NCBI GenBank assembly: GCA_022792555.1
Contig: JAAWBF010000059.1
Coordinates: 1 to 38,888 of the forward strand
Length of the DNA: 38,888 nucleotides
Origin: Oscillospiraceae bacterium
GTDB lineage: Bacteria > Bacillota > Clostridia > Oscillospirales > Oscillospiraceae
Reading direction: 5' to 3'
Below are positions 1-8,611 of the stretch, piece after piece. The notes beneath the pieces were generated by a model, which saw only the letters and a list, made by a program, of their open reading frames with translations, was not told the DNA's origin and did no database searches. The position numbers and the translations under genes were made by a program. Each line of letters begins with the position of its first letter. Position 1 is the first letter of the stretch.

Positions 1-210
1 AAGCGGGGCTATACCCAGATTAAAATGCAGATGCTGACCGGAATTGATCAGAGTGATTACTCAAAATTGGAAAACGGAAAGCGCTGGTATACCTTTGAGC
101 AGTGCAAACGCATTGCCCGCGCACTGGACACCAGCATGGACTATCTGGCCGGACTGACGGACGAGGAAGCGCCCTATCCGCGGGCAGGCAATGGGTGCTG
201 TGAGCAATAG
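1..210 (+). CDS. XRE-family HTH regulator, 5' end outside the window
   Basis: The frame is open from base 1 and ends at the TAG at 208-210, so the start codon lies upstream of the window. The visible 69 residues begin KRGYTQIK and contain the second half of a Cro/C1-type helix-turn-helix: recognition helix region DQSDYSKLENGKRWYTF, then the common XRE ending ARALDTSMDYLAGLTDE. This is a DNA-binding regulator of unknown target. A weak alternative is a start at the in-frame ATG at 25, but that would cut through the HTH, so truncation by the window edge is the better reading. The next gene starts 21 bases downstream on the same strand. Confidence 0.85.
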   Translation, partial: KRGYTQIKMQMLTGIDQSDYSKLENGKRWYTFEQCKRIARALDTSMDYLAGLTDEEAPYPRAGNGCCEQ

Positions 211-231
211 GCAGAGTAGGGGGAGTGCCTG

Positions 232-513
232 ATGGCCTGGTGGGTCTATCTGGTGCGCTGTGCCGACGGGACGCTCTACACTGGGATGACCAGCGACGTG
301 TCCCGCCGGGCGGCGGAGCACAACCGGGGTAAAGGGGCGAAATACACCCGGAGCCGCCGCCCGGTGGCGGTGGTCTATCAGGAACTGTGTGCCAGCCGGG
401 GGGCGGCCCTGCGCCGGGAGGCCGCCATCAAACGCTTCACCCGGCAGGAAAAGCTGGCTCTGATCGCCGGAGACTCAGAACAGCGCATACAGGAGGCACG
501 CGATGACCTATGA
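232..513 (+). CDS. GIY-YIG domain protein (YhbQ/UPF0213-like)
   Basis: A 93-residue protein made almost entirely of one GIY-YIG nuclease-like domain. The signature is read as WVYLVRCADGTLYTGMT (residues 4-20), where YLV and YTG stand for GIY and YIG, followed by a conserved Arg in VSRRAAEHNRG and KGAKYTRSRRPV, and an Ala/Glu/Lys-rich EAAIKRFTRQEKLALI tail. Length and order match the bacterial YhbQ/UPF0213 family, for which some members show nuclease activity on damaged DNA; the function here is inferred. The ATG follows a GGGGGAG ribosome site. The 3' end overlaps the next gene, a DNA helicase, by 11 bases, so the two are probably co-transcribed and a DNA-repair role is plausible. Confidence 0.9.
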   Translation: MAWWVYLVRCADGTLYTGMTSDVSRRAAEHNRGKGAKYTRSRRPVAVVYQELCASRGAALRREAAIKRFTRQEKLALIAGDSEQRIQEARDDL

Positions 514-2602
514 GGCGTTTCGGGACACCTACCACATCTCGTTAAATACACAGCAGGAGGCCGCCGTCCGGCAGGGCGGCGGCCCGGTTCTCCTGCTGGC
601 GGTGCCGGGGAGCGGCAAGACCACCGTGATTGTGGCCCGGCTGGGGTATCTCATCCACTGCATGGGGGTGGACCCCCGCCGGATTCTCACCGTCACCTAC
701 ACCGTGGCCGCCACGGCGGACATGCGCCGCCGGTATGCCGCCGTGTTTGGGGAGGAGGAGCGGCTTACCTTTAAGACCATCAATGCCCTGTGCGCCGCCA
801 TTATTCGCCGGTACGCCGCCGTCTATGGACGCACCCCCTTTCAGCTGCTCTCCGAGCCGGGGGCGGCGGAACGGATCCTCCGGGGGTGCTATACCGCCAA
901 GGGCTGGGGCTACCCCTCGGACGCCGAGCTCAAGGAGGCCCAGACCAAGATCGCCTACTGTAAGAATATGTGCAGTACCCAGGAGGAGATCGGAGCCGTC
1001 AAGCTGGAGGGGGCGGATTTCCCCGTCCTCTACCAGGCCTACTGTGACACCATGCGCCGCCGCCGTCTGATGGACTTTGACGACCAGATGGTAATTGCCC
1101 TGCAAATTCTGCGCAGATACCCCGATCTTCTGGCCGAATTTCAGCGCCGATGGCAATACATCCATGTGGACGAGGCCCAGGATACCTCCAAGATCCAGCA
1201 TATTCTGCTCCAGCTTCTGGCGGCAGGCCACCGGAATCTCTTCCTGGTTGGGGACGAGGACCAGAGCATTTACGGCTTTCGGGCGGCCTATCCCCAGGCA
1301 TTGCTGGACTTCGACACCCGCTACCCGGACGCGAAAATTCTGCTGATGGAGACCAACTACCGGTCCACCGGGGCCATTCTGAACCGGGCCGCCGCCCTGA
1401 TCGCCCGCAATACCAGCCGCCGTCCCAAGCAGCTGCGGACGGTCCGCCCCGGCGGGGAGACAGTCCGGCGCCGGGTCTTTGGGGATTACCGGGAACAGTA
1501 TGCCTACCTGGCCAAGCTGGCCAGAACGGCCCGGCAGGAGACTGGACAGACGGCGGTCCTCTACCGGAACAACGACAGCGCCCTCCCCCTCATCGACCTG
1601 CTGGCCCGACAGGGGATCCCCTACTGCTGCCGACAGCGGGACAGTCTCTTTTTCTCTCACCCCATCGTCCAGGACTTGACAGAGATCCTGCGCTTTTCCT
1701 TTGCGCCGGAGGACCATGTCTCCTTTCTCAGGCTGTACTACAAGCTGGGCCTGCGTATCAAGAAAGAAGTGCTCTCTCGGCTGCTCCCTGCCCTCCCGGC
1801 CGGGCCGATTTTGAGGGCGCTGGCCTCCTGTAACCGGCTGGAGCCCTGGCAGGCTGCCAAGGCGGATCAGCTCCATGGGGTCTTAGTCCGTCTCCCCCGG
1901 CTGTCCGCGCTGGAGGCCCTGACCCAGATCCTCTACAGCATGGGCTATCTGGACTACCTCCGGGACCGGGGCGGGGACGCCGGTAAAGTGGATATCCTCC
2001 TGGCCCTGGCCAGCCAGCACCCGGACAGCACAGAATTTCTCGACCGCCTGGCGGTTCTGGAGGAGCTGGTGCGCCAGGGAGGGAGCGCAGGCGGTCCCTT
2101 TGTCCTGTCCACCATCCACGCCAGCAAAGGGCTGGAGTACGACCGGGTTGTTTTGATGGATGTCATTGATGGGATCTTCCCCGCGGTCTCCCTGTCCGAT
2201 GGGGTATACAGCCTGGAAAACCGGGCCGCCCTAGAGGAGGAGCGACGGCTATTCTATGTGGGGGTCACGCGGGCCAAGTCCCAACTGGAGGTTTTGGACT
2301 ATCAGACCCGCTTCGGAGTCCCCGCCCCAGGCTCCTCCTTTCTGCGGGAACTGCTGGAGGAGCCGGAAACCGCAGCGCAAGCGCCCACCCTCCTGCACAA
2401 ACTGTTTGGGAAAAAAGGAGACCCCCAGCTTGCCGCGTACAAGCCGGGGGTCCGTGTGGTCCATAAGTCCTTTGGTCCGGGGGCGGTAAACAGCCGTCAA
2501 GGCGGGATTGTCACCCTGACGCTGGACCGAAGCGGCGTGAAGCGGGTGGACCTGGCCGCCTGCCTGAAAAAGAACCTGCTCTGGCTGGAGGAGAAGGAAT
2601 AG
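503..2602 (+). CDS. UvrD/PcrA-type ATP-dependent DNA helicase (SF1A)
   Basis: A 699-residue superfamily 1A 3'-5' helicase. Motifs run in order: Walker A AVPGSGKTT (33-41), Walker B HVDEAQDTS, motif III GDEDQSIYGFRAA, motif IV ETNYRS, motif V STIHASKGLEYDRVVLMD, and motif VI ERRLFYVGVTRAKSQL. A C-terminal segment with HKSFGPGAV and TLDRSGVKRVDLA resembles the small Tudor-like domain that closes PcrA proteins. The length is slightly under that of classical PcrA (about 720-740), so it may be a paralogue rather than the housekeeping copy, and no symbol is given. Start is the ATG at 503 behind AGGAGGCACGCG. It overlaps the GIY-YIG gene by 11 bases. Confidence 0.95.
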   Translation: MTYEAFRDTYHISLNTQQEAAVRQGGGPVLLLAVPGSGKTTVIVARLGYLIHCMGVDPRRILTVTYTVAATADMRRRYAAVFGEEERLTFKTINALCAAIIRRYAAVYGRTPFQLLSEPGAAERILRGCYTAKGWGYPSDAELKEAQTKIAYCKNMCSTQEEIGAVKLEGADFPVLYQAYCDTMRRRRLMDFDDQMVIALQILRRYPDLLAEFQRRWQYIHVDEAQDTSKIQHILLQLLAAGHRNLFLVGDEDQSIYGFRAAYPQALLDFDTRYPDAKILLMETNYRSTGAILNRAAALIARNTSRRPKQLRTVRPGGETVRRRVFGDYREQYAYLAKLARTARQETGQTAVLYRNNDSALPLIDLLARQGIPYCCRQRDSLFFSHPIVQDLTEILRFSFAPEDHVSFLRLYYKLGLRIKKEVLSRLLPALPAGPILRALASCNRLEPWQAAKADQLHGVLVRLPRLSALEALTQILYSMGYLDYLRDRGGDAGKVDILLALASQHPDSTEFLDRLAVLEELVRQGGSAGGPFVLSTIHASKGLEYDRVVLMDVIDGIFPAVSLSDGVYSLENRAALEEERRLFYVGVTRAKSQLEVLDYQTRFGVPAPGSSFLRELLEEPETAAQAPTLLHKLFGKKGDPQLAAYKPGVRVVHKSFGPGAVNSRQGGIVTLTLDRSGVKRVDLAACLKKNLLWLEEKE

Positions 2603-2608
2603 GCGTGC

Positions 2609-3418
2609 TTATGGCGCGGAGAGGGCCTCCACACTCGACTGGAAAAGGGCCGCTCCGGCCTCGGCGTCTTCTGCGATGAGGAAGAGCAGCCAACCGTCCG
2701 CGATTACCAGCTTGGCGTTCTGGACCTTGGGGAGATTTTGGCTCAGATACCAGGAGAATGTGTCCTCCTGCTGCTTGCGGTAGCGCTCCAGATCGGCCTT
2801 GGCGGCCTCCTCCCCATCCTCAGCCAGCTTGACGAGAACCAGGGTGTCCGGGCTGGTCATCATGGGGAAGAAGCCTATCCCCTGTGTAAAGGAGGCGGCG
2901 TGGATCTGATGGTATTCCTCCATCTGCTCCAGAGTGGCCCTGGCGCTGTAGCCCATGCCGGAGGCGTCTATAATCTGATAGGCCAGCTGGATCATGGGGT
3001 CGTTGTTGGGGGTGGTGATGGTCAGCTTCTGGCCGTCCTGGGGATCGGCTGTGACGGTATAGCCCTCCAGACCCTCCAGGACGGACGGAGGGAGAAAGGT
3101 GACACCCTGCTCCACCTGGGCGTGGATCCCCTCTAATATGGTCCCGTCCACCTCGACCGCATTGGTATCAAATTGGACGGTAATCTGGTGATCCCCCAGA
3201 TAGAAGACGCCCTGATTGTCTTCCTCGTACCAGTCGGCAAAGCCGTGATCTTCCTCGGCAATCAGCCGCATAGGCAGTCCGGCACAGGTGGGAAGTCCAG
3301 TGGTGTCCAGTTTGTTCCCGTTGAGGACGATTTCGGCAGGACTGGCGGCCAGAGCAGCGGGTGACAGACTGCCCGCCAGAACAGCAGCCAGGGCAAGGGC
3401 TCCAAGTCTGTGTTTCAT
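2609..3418 (-). CDS. Secreted stalk-domain / DUF4358 protein
   Basis: A 269-residue exported protein. An N-terminal signal peptide (LGALALAAVLAGSLSPAALA, cleavage near residue 24) is followed by a segment resembling the copper-amine-oxidase N-terminal 'stalk' domain (residues ~26-120, including LNGNKLDTTGLPTCAGLPMR and VDGTILEG). From about residue 125 comes a DUF4358-type domain: a Met-rich GIGFFPMMTSPDTLVLVKL strand, a charged helix with AAKADLERYRKQQ, and the ending LPKVQNAKLVIADGWLLFLIA. Both domains are common in surface proteins of gut Clostridia and neither has a settled function. The start is supported by AGAGG upstream. It is convergent with the helicase (6-base gap) and divergent from the Imm51 gene. 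Confidence 0.8.
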   Translation of the reverse strand: MKHRLGALALAAVLAGSLSPAALAASPAEIVLNGNKLDTTGLPTCAGLPMRLIAEEDHGFADWYEEDNQGVFYLGDHQITVQFDTNAVEVDGTILEGIHAQVEQGVTFLPPSVLEGLEGYTVTADPQDGQKLTITTPNNDPMIQLAYQIIDASGMGYSARATLEQMEEYHQIHAASFTQGIGFFPMMTSPDTLVLVKLAEDGEEAAKADLERYRKQQEDTFSWYLSQNLPKVQNAKLVIADGWLLFLIAEDAEAGAALFQSSVEALSAP

Positions 3419-3545
3419 GATAATACCTCTTTTCTGATGTTGTCTTTTGTGGTATGCTTTTTTGATAGACGTAAGCTGGAGGGGATTTGTTCCAGAAGAA
3501 TCGGCTCCACAGAAAAAAGACGTACATTGGAAAGGACGGGAGATA

Positions 3546-3899
3546 ATGCAGTTATCAGCAGAAGTTCAGCAGGAGATCGCCCCTTTTTACTGGGTGGAAC
3601 ATAAGGACTACGCCTCAGTGTGCCTGGAGGCGGGTGTGTATTTGCAAGAGGTGTTTGACACCCGTGCCGATGAGGGCTTCGAGGGCAGCGGCTATGACTG
3701 GGAGAGCCTGGCCAGGGTTTATCTGGAGAAAAAACTGCCCGATCTGGCGGACAGCCTTCAGTTTGACCCGGAGGCGGGAATGTTCTGTGTCTATTCCAAA
3801 CAGCCAGAGGATCTGCTGGCCTTTATTCGCGGGTTTAAGTGCGCCTGTGAGGATAAGCCAGTGATTCTGGATCTGTTTTGCCGGGCGGAATTAGACTGA
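3546..3899 (+). CDS. Immunity protein 51 (Imm51) family protein
   Basis: A 117-residue protein with the Imm51 fold signature: FYWVEHKDYASVCLEAGVY near the N-terminus, GFEGSGYDWESLARVYLE in the middle, then FDPEAGMFCVYS and the typical DLFCRAELD ending. Imm51 proteins are predicted immunity partners of polymorphic or contact-dependent toxins (family knowledge; no direct test is visible here). The ATG at 3546 is preferred over an upstream in-frame start at 3447 because GGACGGGAG lies just before it and the family similarity begins there. No toxin gene is adjacent, so it is an orphan immunity gene in this window; acting against neighbours' toxins is an inference. Confidence 0.85.
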   Translation: MQLSAEVQQEIAPFYWVEHKDYASVCLEAGVYLQEVFDTRADEGFEGSGYDWESLARVYLEKKLPDLADSLQFDPEAGMFCVYSKQPEDLLAFIRGFKCACEDKPVILDLFCRAELD

Positions 3900-3943
3900 C
3901 GGCCCGCCGGCGGGGCGGAGGAGATGTATTTTTCATCGGCCCC

Positions 3944-3972
3944 TTTTCTTTTGAAGCAAACTGTTGTATAAT
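3944..3972 (+). promoter_or_regulatory. Candidate sigma-A promoter for the SprT-like gene
   Basis: A perfect TATAAT at 3967-3972 lies 17 bases after a weak -35 (TTTTCT, 3944-3949) in the AT-richer gap before the gene starting at 4011. Only the -10 is strong. Confidence 0.5.
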
Positions 3973-4010
3973 GTACTTAGTATCTCTAATAGTGCGGATA
4001 GGGGGCTGCT

Positions 4011-4493
4011 TTGAACGACTTTGACGCATTGCTGATCCGGGTTGCGGCCCAGGCCAGAGCACTGGATATCCCAATCTCCGCCCAAATTCACCCAGAGGTG
4101 GCGGTCAACCGCCGGGCCGCCGCCCGCTTCGGATGCTGCCGCCGGCAGGGGAAGGGATACCGAATCGAGCTGTCAGACCGCCTGCTGGAGGCGGTCGAGG
4201 GGGCCTGCTGTCAGACGCTGGCCCACGAGCTCCTCCACACCTGTCCCGGCTGTCAGAACCACGGTCCACGCTGGAAGTCCTACGCCCAGCGGATGAACGC
4301 CGCCTATGGCTATCATATCGCCCGCACCGATACCTGCGAGGCCCTGGGCATCCCCGATTGCAGGCCGGTGCGCTATCTGGTGGTGTGTGACCAGTGTGGG
4401 CTGGAGTACCGACGCGCCAAAGCCTCCCGGCTTGTTCAGCACCCAGAGCGCTACCGGTGCCGGTGCGGTGGTACACTCACCCGGCGGTACTGA
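4011..4493 (+). CDS. SprT-like zinc metalloprotease-fold protein
   Basis: A 160-residue protein with the SprT layout: an N-terminal helical part, the zinc-site HELLHTC (HExxH) in the stretch TLAHELLHTCPGCQNHGPRW, a further conserved GHxxxW-like segment (NHGPRWKSYAQRMN), and a C-terminal zinc ribbon with CDQC and CRCG. SprT/Spartan proteins are metalloprotease-like, and eukaryotic members cleave DNA-protein crosslinks; the bacterial role is poorly defined. Translation starts at TTG 4011 after GGGGG at 4001-4005; there is no in-frame ATG near the start of the homology. The kinase gene follows 20 bases downstream on the same strand, also with a TTG start. Confidence 0.88.
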   Translation: MNDFDALLIRVAAQARALDIPISAQIHPEVAVNRRAAARFGCCRRQGKGYRIELSDRLLEAVEGACCQTLAHELLHTCPGCQNHGPRWKSYAQRMNAAYGYHIARTDTCEALGIPDCRPVRYLVVCDQCGLEYRRAKASRLVQHPERYRCRCGGTLTRRY

Positions 4494-4513
4494 CAGGAAG
4501 GGCGGGATCTCGT

Positions 4514-5653
4514 TTGACTGGCAAGCGCTACACAAGACTCAAGCTGAAAATGCTCCTGCTAGTGGTGGTGGGCAGTCTGGCCGCCAGCGGAGTGAGCCTG
4601 TTTTTGCTGGACGTCCTGGTGGACGGTATTTTAGAAGACCCCTTCGCCCGGTTCTTTGTCTGGGTGGCGACCTCCCTGTTTGGCCAGGACCGGACAGGCG
4701 CACTGGACCTCTATCAGCACTATGTCCGCAACTACAAGGAGCTGTACATCGTTCTGGGTATGATAGTGCTGATGTTGATCGCCTTTTACCTGGCGATGGG
4801 CCTGTTTACCCGCTGGCTCAACCAGATCGCCGCGGCGACCCGGCAGGTGGTGTCCCAGCAGCGGGCGGAGGTCCACCTGCCGCGAGAGCTGGCCCCGCTG
4901 GAGCAGGATCTCAACGCCATTCGGATCCAGCTCCAGGCCAGAGAGGAGGGCTTGAAGGAACAGGAGGAACGGCGGCAGGATCTGGTGGCTTTTTTGGCCC
5001 ACGATCTCAAGACCCCCCTCACTTCGGTGGTGGGATATCTCACCCTGCTGCGGGATAATCAGACCCTCACCGAGGCACAGCGGACCAAGTACACCGGGAT
5101 CGCCCTGGCCAAGGCCCAGCGGCTGGAGGAGCTGCTTGGAGAGTTTTTTGACATCACCCGCTTGGACCTCCAGTGTGAGGAGGAGGACAGGACGGAGATC
5201 CAGCTCTCCGTATTGCTGGAGCAGCTGGCGGATGAGTTCTATCCCCTTTTTGCTGAGAAAAAACTCACGGTGGAGACCGATATTGAACCCCGGCTGACCG
5301 TGTTAGGAGATCCAGATAAATTGGCCCGGGTGTTCGACAATGTGCTGCGCAATGCGGTGAACTACTCAATGCCCGACGGACAGGTGAAGCTGCTGGCCCG
5401 GCGCTCTGCTCCCTGGGCCATGATCTCTATCTGCAATGAGGGCTTGGCCATCCCAGAGGGAGAGCTGGCGAACATCTTCCACAAGTTTTACCGGTTGGAC
5501 GCCGCACGCTCCACCCATACCGGGGGTGCGGGCCTGGGCCTGGCCATCGCCAAGGAGATTGTCACCCTCCATGGCGGCGATATCCGTGCTGAGAGCAACG
5601 GACAGCTGACCAGCTTTGTCATTACCCTCCCCCTCTGGGAGAACCGCACTTAG
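4514..5653 (+). CDS. VanS-like membrane sensor histidine kinase, orphan
   Basis: A 379-residue sensor kinase. Two membrane helices (about 13-38 and 77-98) flank a short extracellular loop. A HAMP-like linker (100-150) leads to the HisKA box FLAHDLKTPLTSVVGYL with phospho-acceptor H163, followed by N box NVLRNAVNYS and G box GGAGLGLAIAKEIV. The H box closely resembles VanS and related kinases that sense cell-envelope stress. The TTG at 4514 is chosen because AGGAAGGGCGGG (4496-4507) precedes it and it gives a short basic N-terminus before the first helix; longer frames run through the SprT gene. No response regulator adjoins it, so the partner must be elsewhere. Its TAG stop is formed at the first bases of the repeat element that follows. 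Confidence 0.9.
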   Translation: MTGKRYTRLKLKMLLLVVVGSLAASGVSLFLLDVLVDGILEDPFARFFVWVATSLFGQDRTGALDLYQHYVRNYKELYIVLGMIVLMLIAFYLAMGLFTRWLNQIAAATRQVVSQQRAEVHLPRELAPLEQDLNAIRIQLQAREEGLKEQEERRQDLVAFLAHDLKTPLTSVVGYLTLLRDNQTLTEAQRTKYTGIALAKAQRLEELLGEFFDITRLDLQCEEEDRTEIQLSVLLEQLADEFYPLFAEKKLTVETDIEPRLTVLGDPDKLARVFDNVLRNAVNYSMPDGQVKLLARRSAPWAMISICNEGLAIPEGELANIFHKFYRLDAARSTHTGGAGLGLAIAKEIVTLHGGDIRAESNGQLTSFVITLPLWENRT

Positions 5654-5815
5654 AACCTGTATTCACAACCGTTCAACATCGTCTGAGTGGGTATCCTGCT
5701 GACAAGCTGCGTTAAAAATCCTTGCAATACACAAAGTATTGTCGCGGCTTTTTGCTTTGTAGGGCGGCAATCTCCCTTACCCAGCCGGTATTCCCCGATT
5801 ATGAATACAGGTTCT
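5652..5815. repeat. 164-bp MITE-like palindromic element, copy 1
   Basis: The ends are a perfect 14-base inverted repeat, AGAACCTGTATTCA at 5652-5665 and its complement at 5802-5815. Inside is GCTGCGTTAAAAA at 5706 and a small hairpin CAATAC-acaaa-GTATTG at 5725-5741. A second copy at 22441-22603 has the same length (163 against 164) and the same internal blocks at the same distances from its left end; 31 of 35 bases match at 5706-5740. It has no coding capacity. It fills nearly all of the gap between the kinase and the molybdenum hydroxylase genes, and its first bases complete the kinase stop codon. A transposase-dependent MITE is the likely nature; this is inferred. Confidence 0.8.
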
Positions 5816-5861
5816 TAGAACCCCATCCAAATCCAAACTAGGATCAAAGGAGAGGCGAGAC

Positions 5862-6341
5862 ATGGAAGAAATTACACTACAGATCAACGGCGAACAGGAG
5901 ACCGTACAGATCGAGCGCAACTGGACCCTGCTCTATGTCCTGCGGGAGGTGTTGGATCTCACCGGCGCCAAGTGCGGCTGCAACACCGGCGACTGCGGCG
6001 CCTGTAAGGTCATTCTGGACGGGGAGGCGGTCAACTCCTGCCTCGTTTTGGCCCGCAATGCGGTGGGCAAGCAGATTGAGACCATCGAGGGCCTGGCCAA
6101 GGGAACCCAGCTCCACCCCATCCAGCGGGCCTTTATTGACTGCGGTGCCATCCAGTGCGGCTACTGCACCCCAGGAATGATCATGAGCGCGAAGGCCCTG
6201 CTGGACAAGAACCTGGACCCCAGCGAGGAGGAGATCCGGGCCGCCATTTCCAACAATCTATGCCGCTGCACTGGCTACGCCAAAATTGTGGACGCCATCC
6301 GCACTGCGGCTCAGTGGATGAGAGAGGAGCAGAGAGCATGA
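5862..6341 (+). CDS. Xanthine dehydrogenase-family [2Fe-2S] subunit
   Basis: A 159-residue electron-transfer subunit of a molybdenum hydroxylase. The N-terminal plant-type ferredoxin domain binds one [2Fe-2S] cluster through [10 protein letters not shown] (C40, C45, C48) and C60. The C-terminal four-helix domain binds the second through QCGYCTPGM and NLCRCTGY. Length and motifs match XdhC/HcrC/CoxS-type small subunits. It passes electrons between the molybdopterin subunit and an FAD subunit or another acceptor. The start has AAAGGAGAGG upstream. The stop overlaps the next start as ATGA, indicating translational coupling. The substrate (xanthine, hypoxanthine, nicotinate or another heterocycle) cannot be read from this subunit. 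Confidence 0.95.
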   Translation: MEEITLQINGEQETVQIERNWTLLYVLREVLDLTGAKCGCNTGDCGACKVILDGEAVNSCLVLARNAVGKQIETIEGLAKGTQLHPIQRAFIDCGAIQCGYCTPGMIMSAKALLDKNLDPSEEEIRAAISNNLCRCTGYAKIVDAIRTAAQWMREEQRA

Positions 6342-8611
6342 GCAACGAAGCTGTGGTAAACCAGGTGATCGGCAGCCGCCTGCCCATTCGTGACGCGGTC
6401 AACAAGGCCACTGGCAACCTCAAATATGTGGCCGACCGGAAGCTGCCCCGGATGCTCCACGCAAAGATCCTGTTTAGCCCGGTGGCCCATGCTAAAATCA
6501 AGTCCATCGACCTGTCAAAAGCCGAGGCACTGCCCGGCGTGCGCGCGGTGGTCTGCTATCAGAACGTCCCCCAGGTTCCCTTCAACTGCTGTGGGGAGAA
6601 CATTGACGAGACCAAGAACGAGCGCCTCTTTGACTCGGTGGTCCGCTATGTGGGAGACAAAGTGGCCGCCGTGGCGGCAGATACCATGGCGATTGCGGAG
6701 AAAGCCGTCAAGCTCATTGAGGTGGAGTATGAACCCCTGCCCTTCTATGTGGACCCGGAAGAGGCCATGAAGGAGGACGCCTACCCCATCCACGAGGGGG
6801 GGAACATCGCCGAGACGGTCAACCTGAGCCAGGGGGATGTGGACGCCGGGTTTGAAGCGGCTGATCTGATCTTTGAGGACCGGTATCACCTGCCCGCCAT
6901 CCACCACGCGGCCATTGAGACCCACGCCGCCCTGGCGGACTACGACTCCAACGGCAAGCTCACCGTCTACTCCCCCACCCAGGACGCCTTCGCCGTGCGG
7001 GTAAACCTCTCCCGGCTCTTCGGGCTGAAAATGAGCCAGGTCCGGGTGGTGTCCGACCCAATCGGCGGCGGCTTTGGGGGCAAGATTGACATGATTTTGG
7101 AGCATGTGGCCGCCGTTCTGTCCATCAAGACAGGCCGTCCCGTGCGCCTAGTCTTTACCCGGCGGGAGGACATCCCCTCCTCCCACAGCCGCCATGAGAT
7201 GATCGGCTACATCCGGACCGGCGTCAAGAAGGACGGTACCGTTGTTGCCCAGGATGTGCGCATGATCATCAACGCCGGGGCCTTTGCCGGCGGTACCTCC
7301 AGCGTGGCCTGGGCCATGGGCGGCAAGCTCTTCCGCCTGATGGACATCCCCAACCTGCGCTTCCAGGGAATTGAAGTGTACACCAACTGCACCTGCGGCG
7401 CGGCGATGCGGGGCTTCGGCTCGCCCCAGCTCTTCTTTGCCCAGCAGCGGCAGTTCAACAAGATTGCCCAGGCCCTCAACATGGATATGCTGGACCTGTT
7501 GCGGAAAAACCTGATGGGGGAACACGGGGTTGACCGGCGGAACAATACTCCCTTAGGCAATACATACCCCAAGGCCTGCGTGGAGCAGGGCGCCGCCCTC
7601 TTCCACTGGGAGGAGGGGCTGGCCGAACAGGCGGCCTCTCAGGCCGAGGGCGGACGCTACCGCATCGGTGTTGGTATGGCGGTGGGCGACCACGGCAACG
7701 GCGTCTTTGGAGTCCATCCAGATACCACGGGGATCATTCTGCGGATGAACGAGGACGGTTCCCTGGTCCTGTCCAGCGGCTGCTGTGACATGGGCAACGG
7801 CTCGGTGAGTCTCCAGGGCCAGCTTGTCTCCGAAATTTTGGGGGTTCCCCTGTCTGACATCGCCTACATCCAGGGGGATACCGACGCCACCCTCTGGGAT
7901 TTGGGCAACTACTCCAGCCGGGGGACCTATGTCAGCGGGGCCGCCGCCGTCAAGGCGGCCAACGCGCTGAAAAAAATGCTGATCGAGGAGGCCGCCGATC
8001 TGCTGCCTGACGATCCAGCGCGAATTGTCTTTCACGACGGGAAGGCCTGGAGCCTGAACTATCCCGACCGCTCGGCCACCATGGAAGAGCTGGCCCACCA
8101 CGCCCACCACAAGTCCCAGCGGGATCTGGTGGTGGCTGAGACCTTCGCCAGCCAGGCGATGGCGGTCTCCTACGGCGCCCACTTTGTCAAGGTCCGGGTG
8201 GATACCCAGACGGGCAAGGTAGAGCCCCTGGACTATGTGGCCGTCCACGACGTGGGCCGCCCCCTCAATCCCATGAATGTGGAGGGCCAGATCGAGGGCG
8301 CAGTTCAGATGGGGCTGGGCTATGCCCTGTGCGAGGGGATCGAGCGGGACGAGACCGGTAAGGTGACGAATAACTCCTTCCGGCAGTACCGGATCTTTAC
8401 CGCCGCCCAGATGCCCCCCATCCGCATTGGCTTTGTCAATGAGGTGGAGGAGACCGGTCCCTATGGCGCCAAGAGCATCGGGGAGTGCTCGGTGGTCCCC
8501 GCTCCGGCGGCCATTGCAAACGCGGTGTCCAACGCGGTGGGCCGTGACTTCCACAACCTGCCCTTGAAACCGGCTGTGATTTTGGAAGCCCTGTCACAGG
8601 AGCAGGCGTGA
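6338..8611 (+). CDS. Xanthine dehydrogenase-family molybdopterin-binding subunit
   Basis: A 757-residue catalytic subunit of the xanthine oxidase family. The N-terminal part (about 20-130, from GSRLPIRDAVNKATG) is the 'hammerhead' domain; the rest is the two-part molybdopterin-binding domain. Diagnostic motifs are PIGGGFGGKID, the Mo-site loop CGAAMRGFGSPQ, and the region GAKSIGECSVVPAPAAIANA carrying the Glu expected to act as catalytic base. The ATG at 6338 overlaps the [2Fe-2S] gene stop; a longer frame upstream only reads through that gene. No FAD (CoxM/XdhB-type) gene is next to it, unlike the usual three-gene order. MocA, which makes the cytosine-dinucleotide form of the cofactor used by this family, is encoded at 19101. 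Substrate uncertain. Confidence 0.95.
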   Translation: MSNEAVVNQVIGSRLPIRDAVNKATGNLKYVADRKLPRMLHAKILFSPVAHAKIKSIDLSKAEALPGVRAVVCYQNVPQVPFNCCGENIDETKNERLFDSVVRYVGDKVAAVAADTMAIAEKAVKLIEVEYEPLPFYVDPEEAMKEDAYPIHEGGNIAETVNLSQGDVDAGFEAADLIFEDRYHLPAIHHAAIETHAALADYDSNGKLTVYSPTQDAFAVRVNLSRLFGLKMSQVRVVSDPIGGGFGGKIDMILEHVAAVLSIKTGRPVRLVFTRREDIPSSHSRHEMIGYIRTGVKKDGTVVAQDVRMIINAGAFAGGTSSVAWAMGGKLFRLMDIPNLRFQGIEVYTNCTCGAAMRGFGSPQLFFAQQRQFNKIAQALNMDMLDLLRKNLMGEHGVDRRNNTPLGNTYPKACVEQGAALFHWEEGLAEQAASQAEGGRYRIGVGMAVGDHGNGVFGVHPDTTGIILRMNEDGSLVLSSGCCDMGNGSVSLQGQLVSEILGVPLSDIAYIQGDTDATLWDLGNYSSRGTYVSGAAAVKAANALKKMLIEEAADLLPDDPARIVFHDGKAWSLNYPDRSATMEELAHHAHHKSQRDLVVAETFASQAMAVSYGAHFVKVRVDTQTGKVEPLDYVAVHDVGRPLNPMNVEGQIEGAVQMGLGYALCEGIERDETGKVTNNSFRQYRIFTAAQMPPIRIGFVNEVEETGPYGAKSIGECSVVPAPAAIANAVSNAVGRDFHNLPLKPAVILEALSQEQA

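Noticed and set aside
542-1876. A 444-codon open frame on the minus strand inside the helicase gene, and similar long antisense frames elsewhere (6515-7105, 7553-8554, 24892-25896, 29098-30165)
   Set aside because: They lie opposite genes with strong family motifs, have low-complexity Gly/Pro/Val-rich translations and no ribosome sites. High GC makes such shadow frames common.
2609-3418. Copper amine oxidase
   Set aside because: Only a stalk-like N-terminal domain is present; there is no catalytic domain.
5862-8611. Carbon monoxide dehydrogenase (CoxS/CoxL)
   Set aside because: The active-site loop CGAAMRGFGSPQ lacks the AYxCSFR motif of form I CO dehydrogenase, and no CoxM gene is present; a xanthine-dehydrogenase-family hydroxylase fits better.
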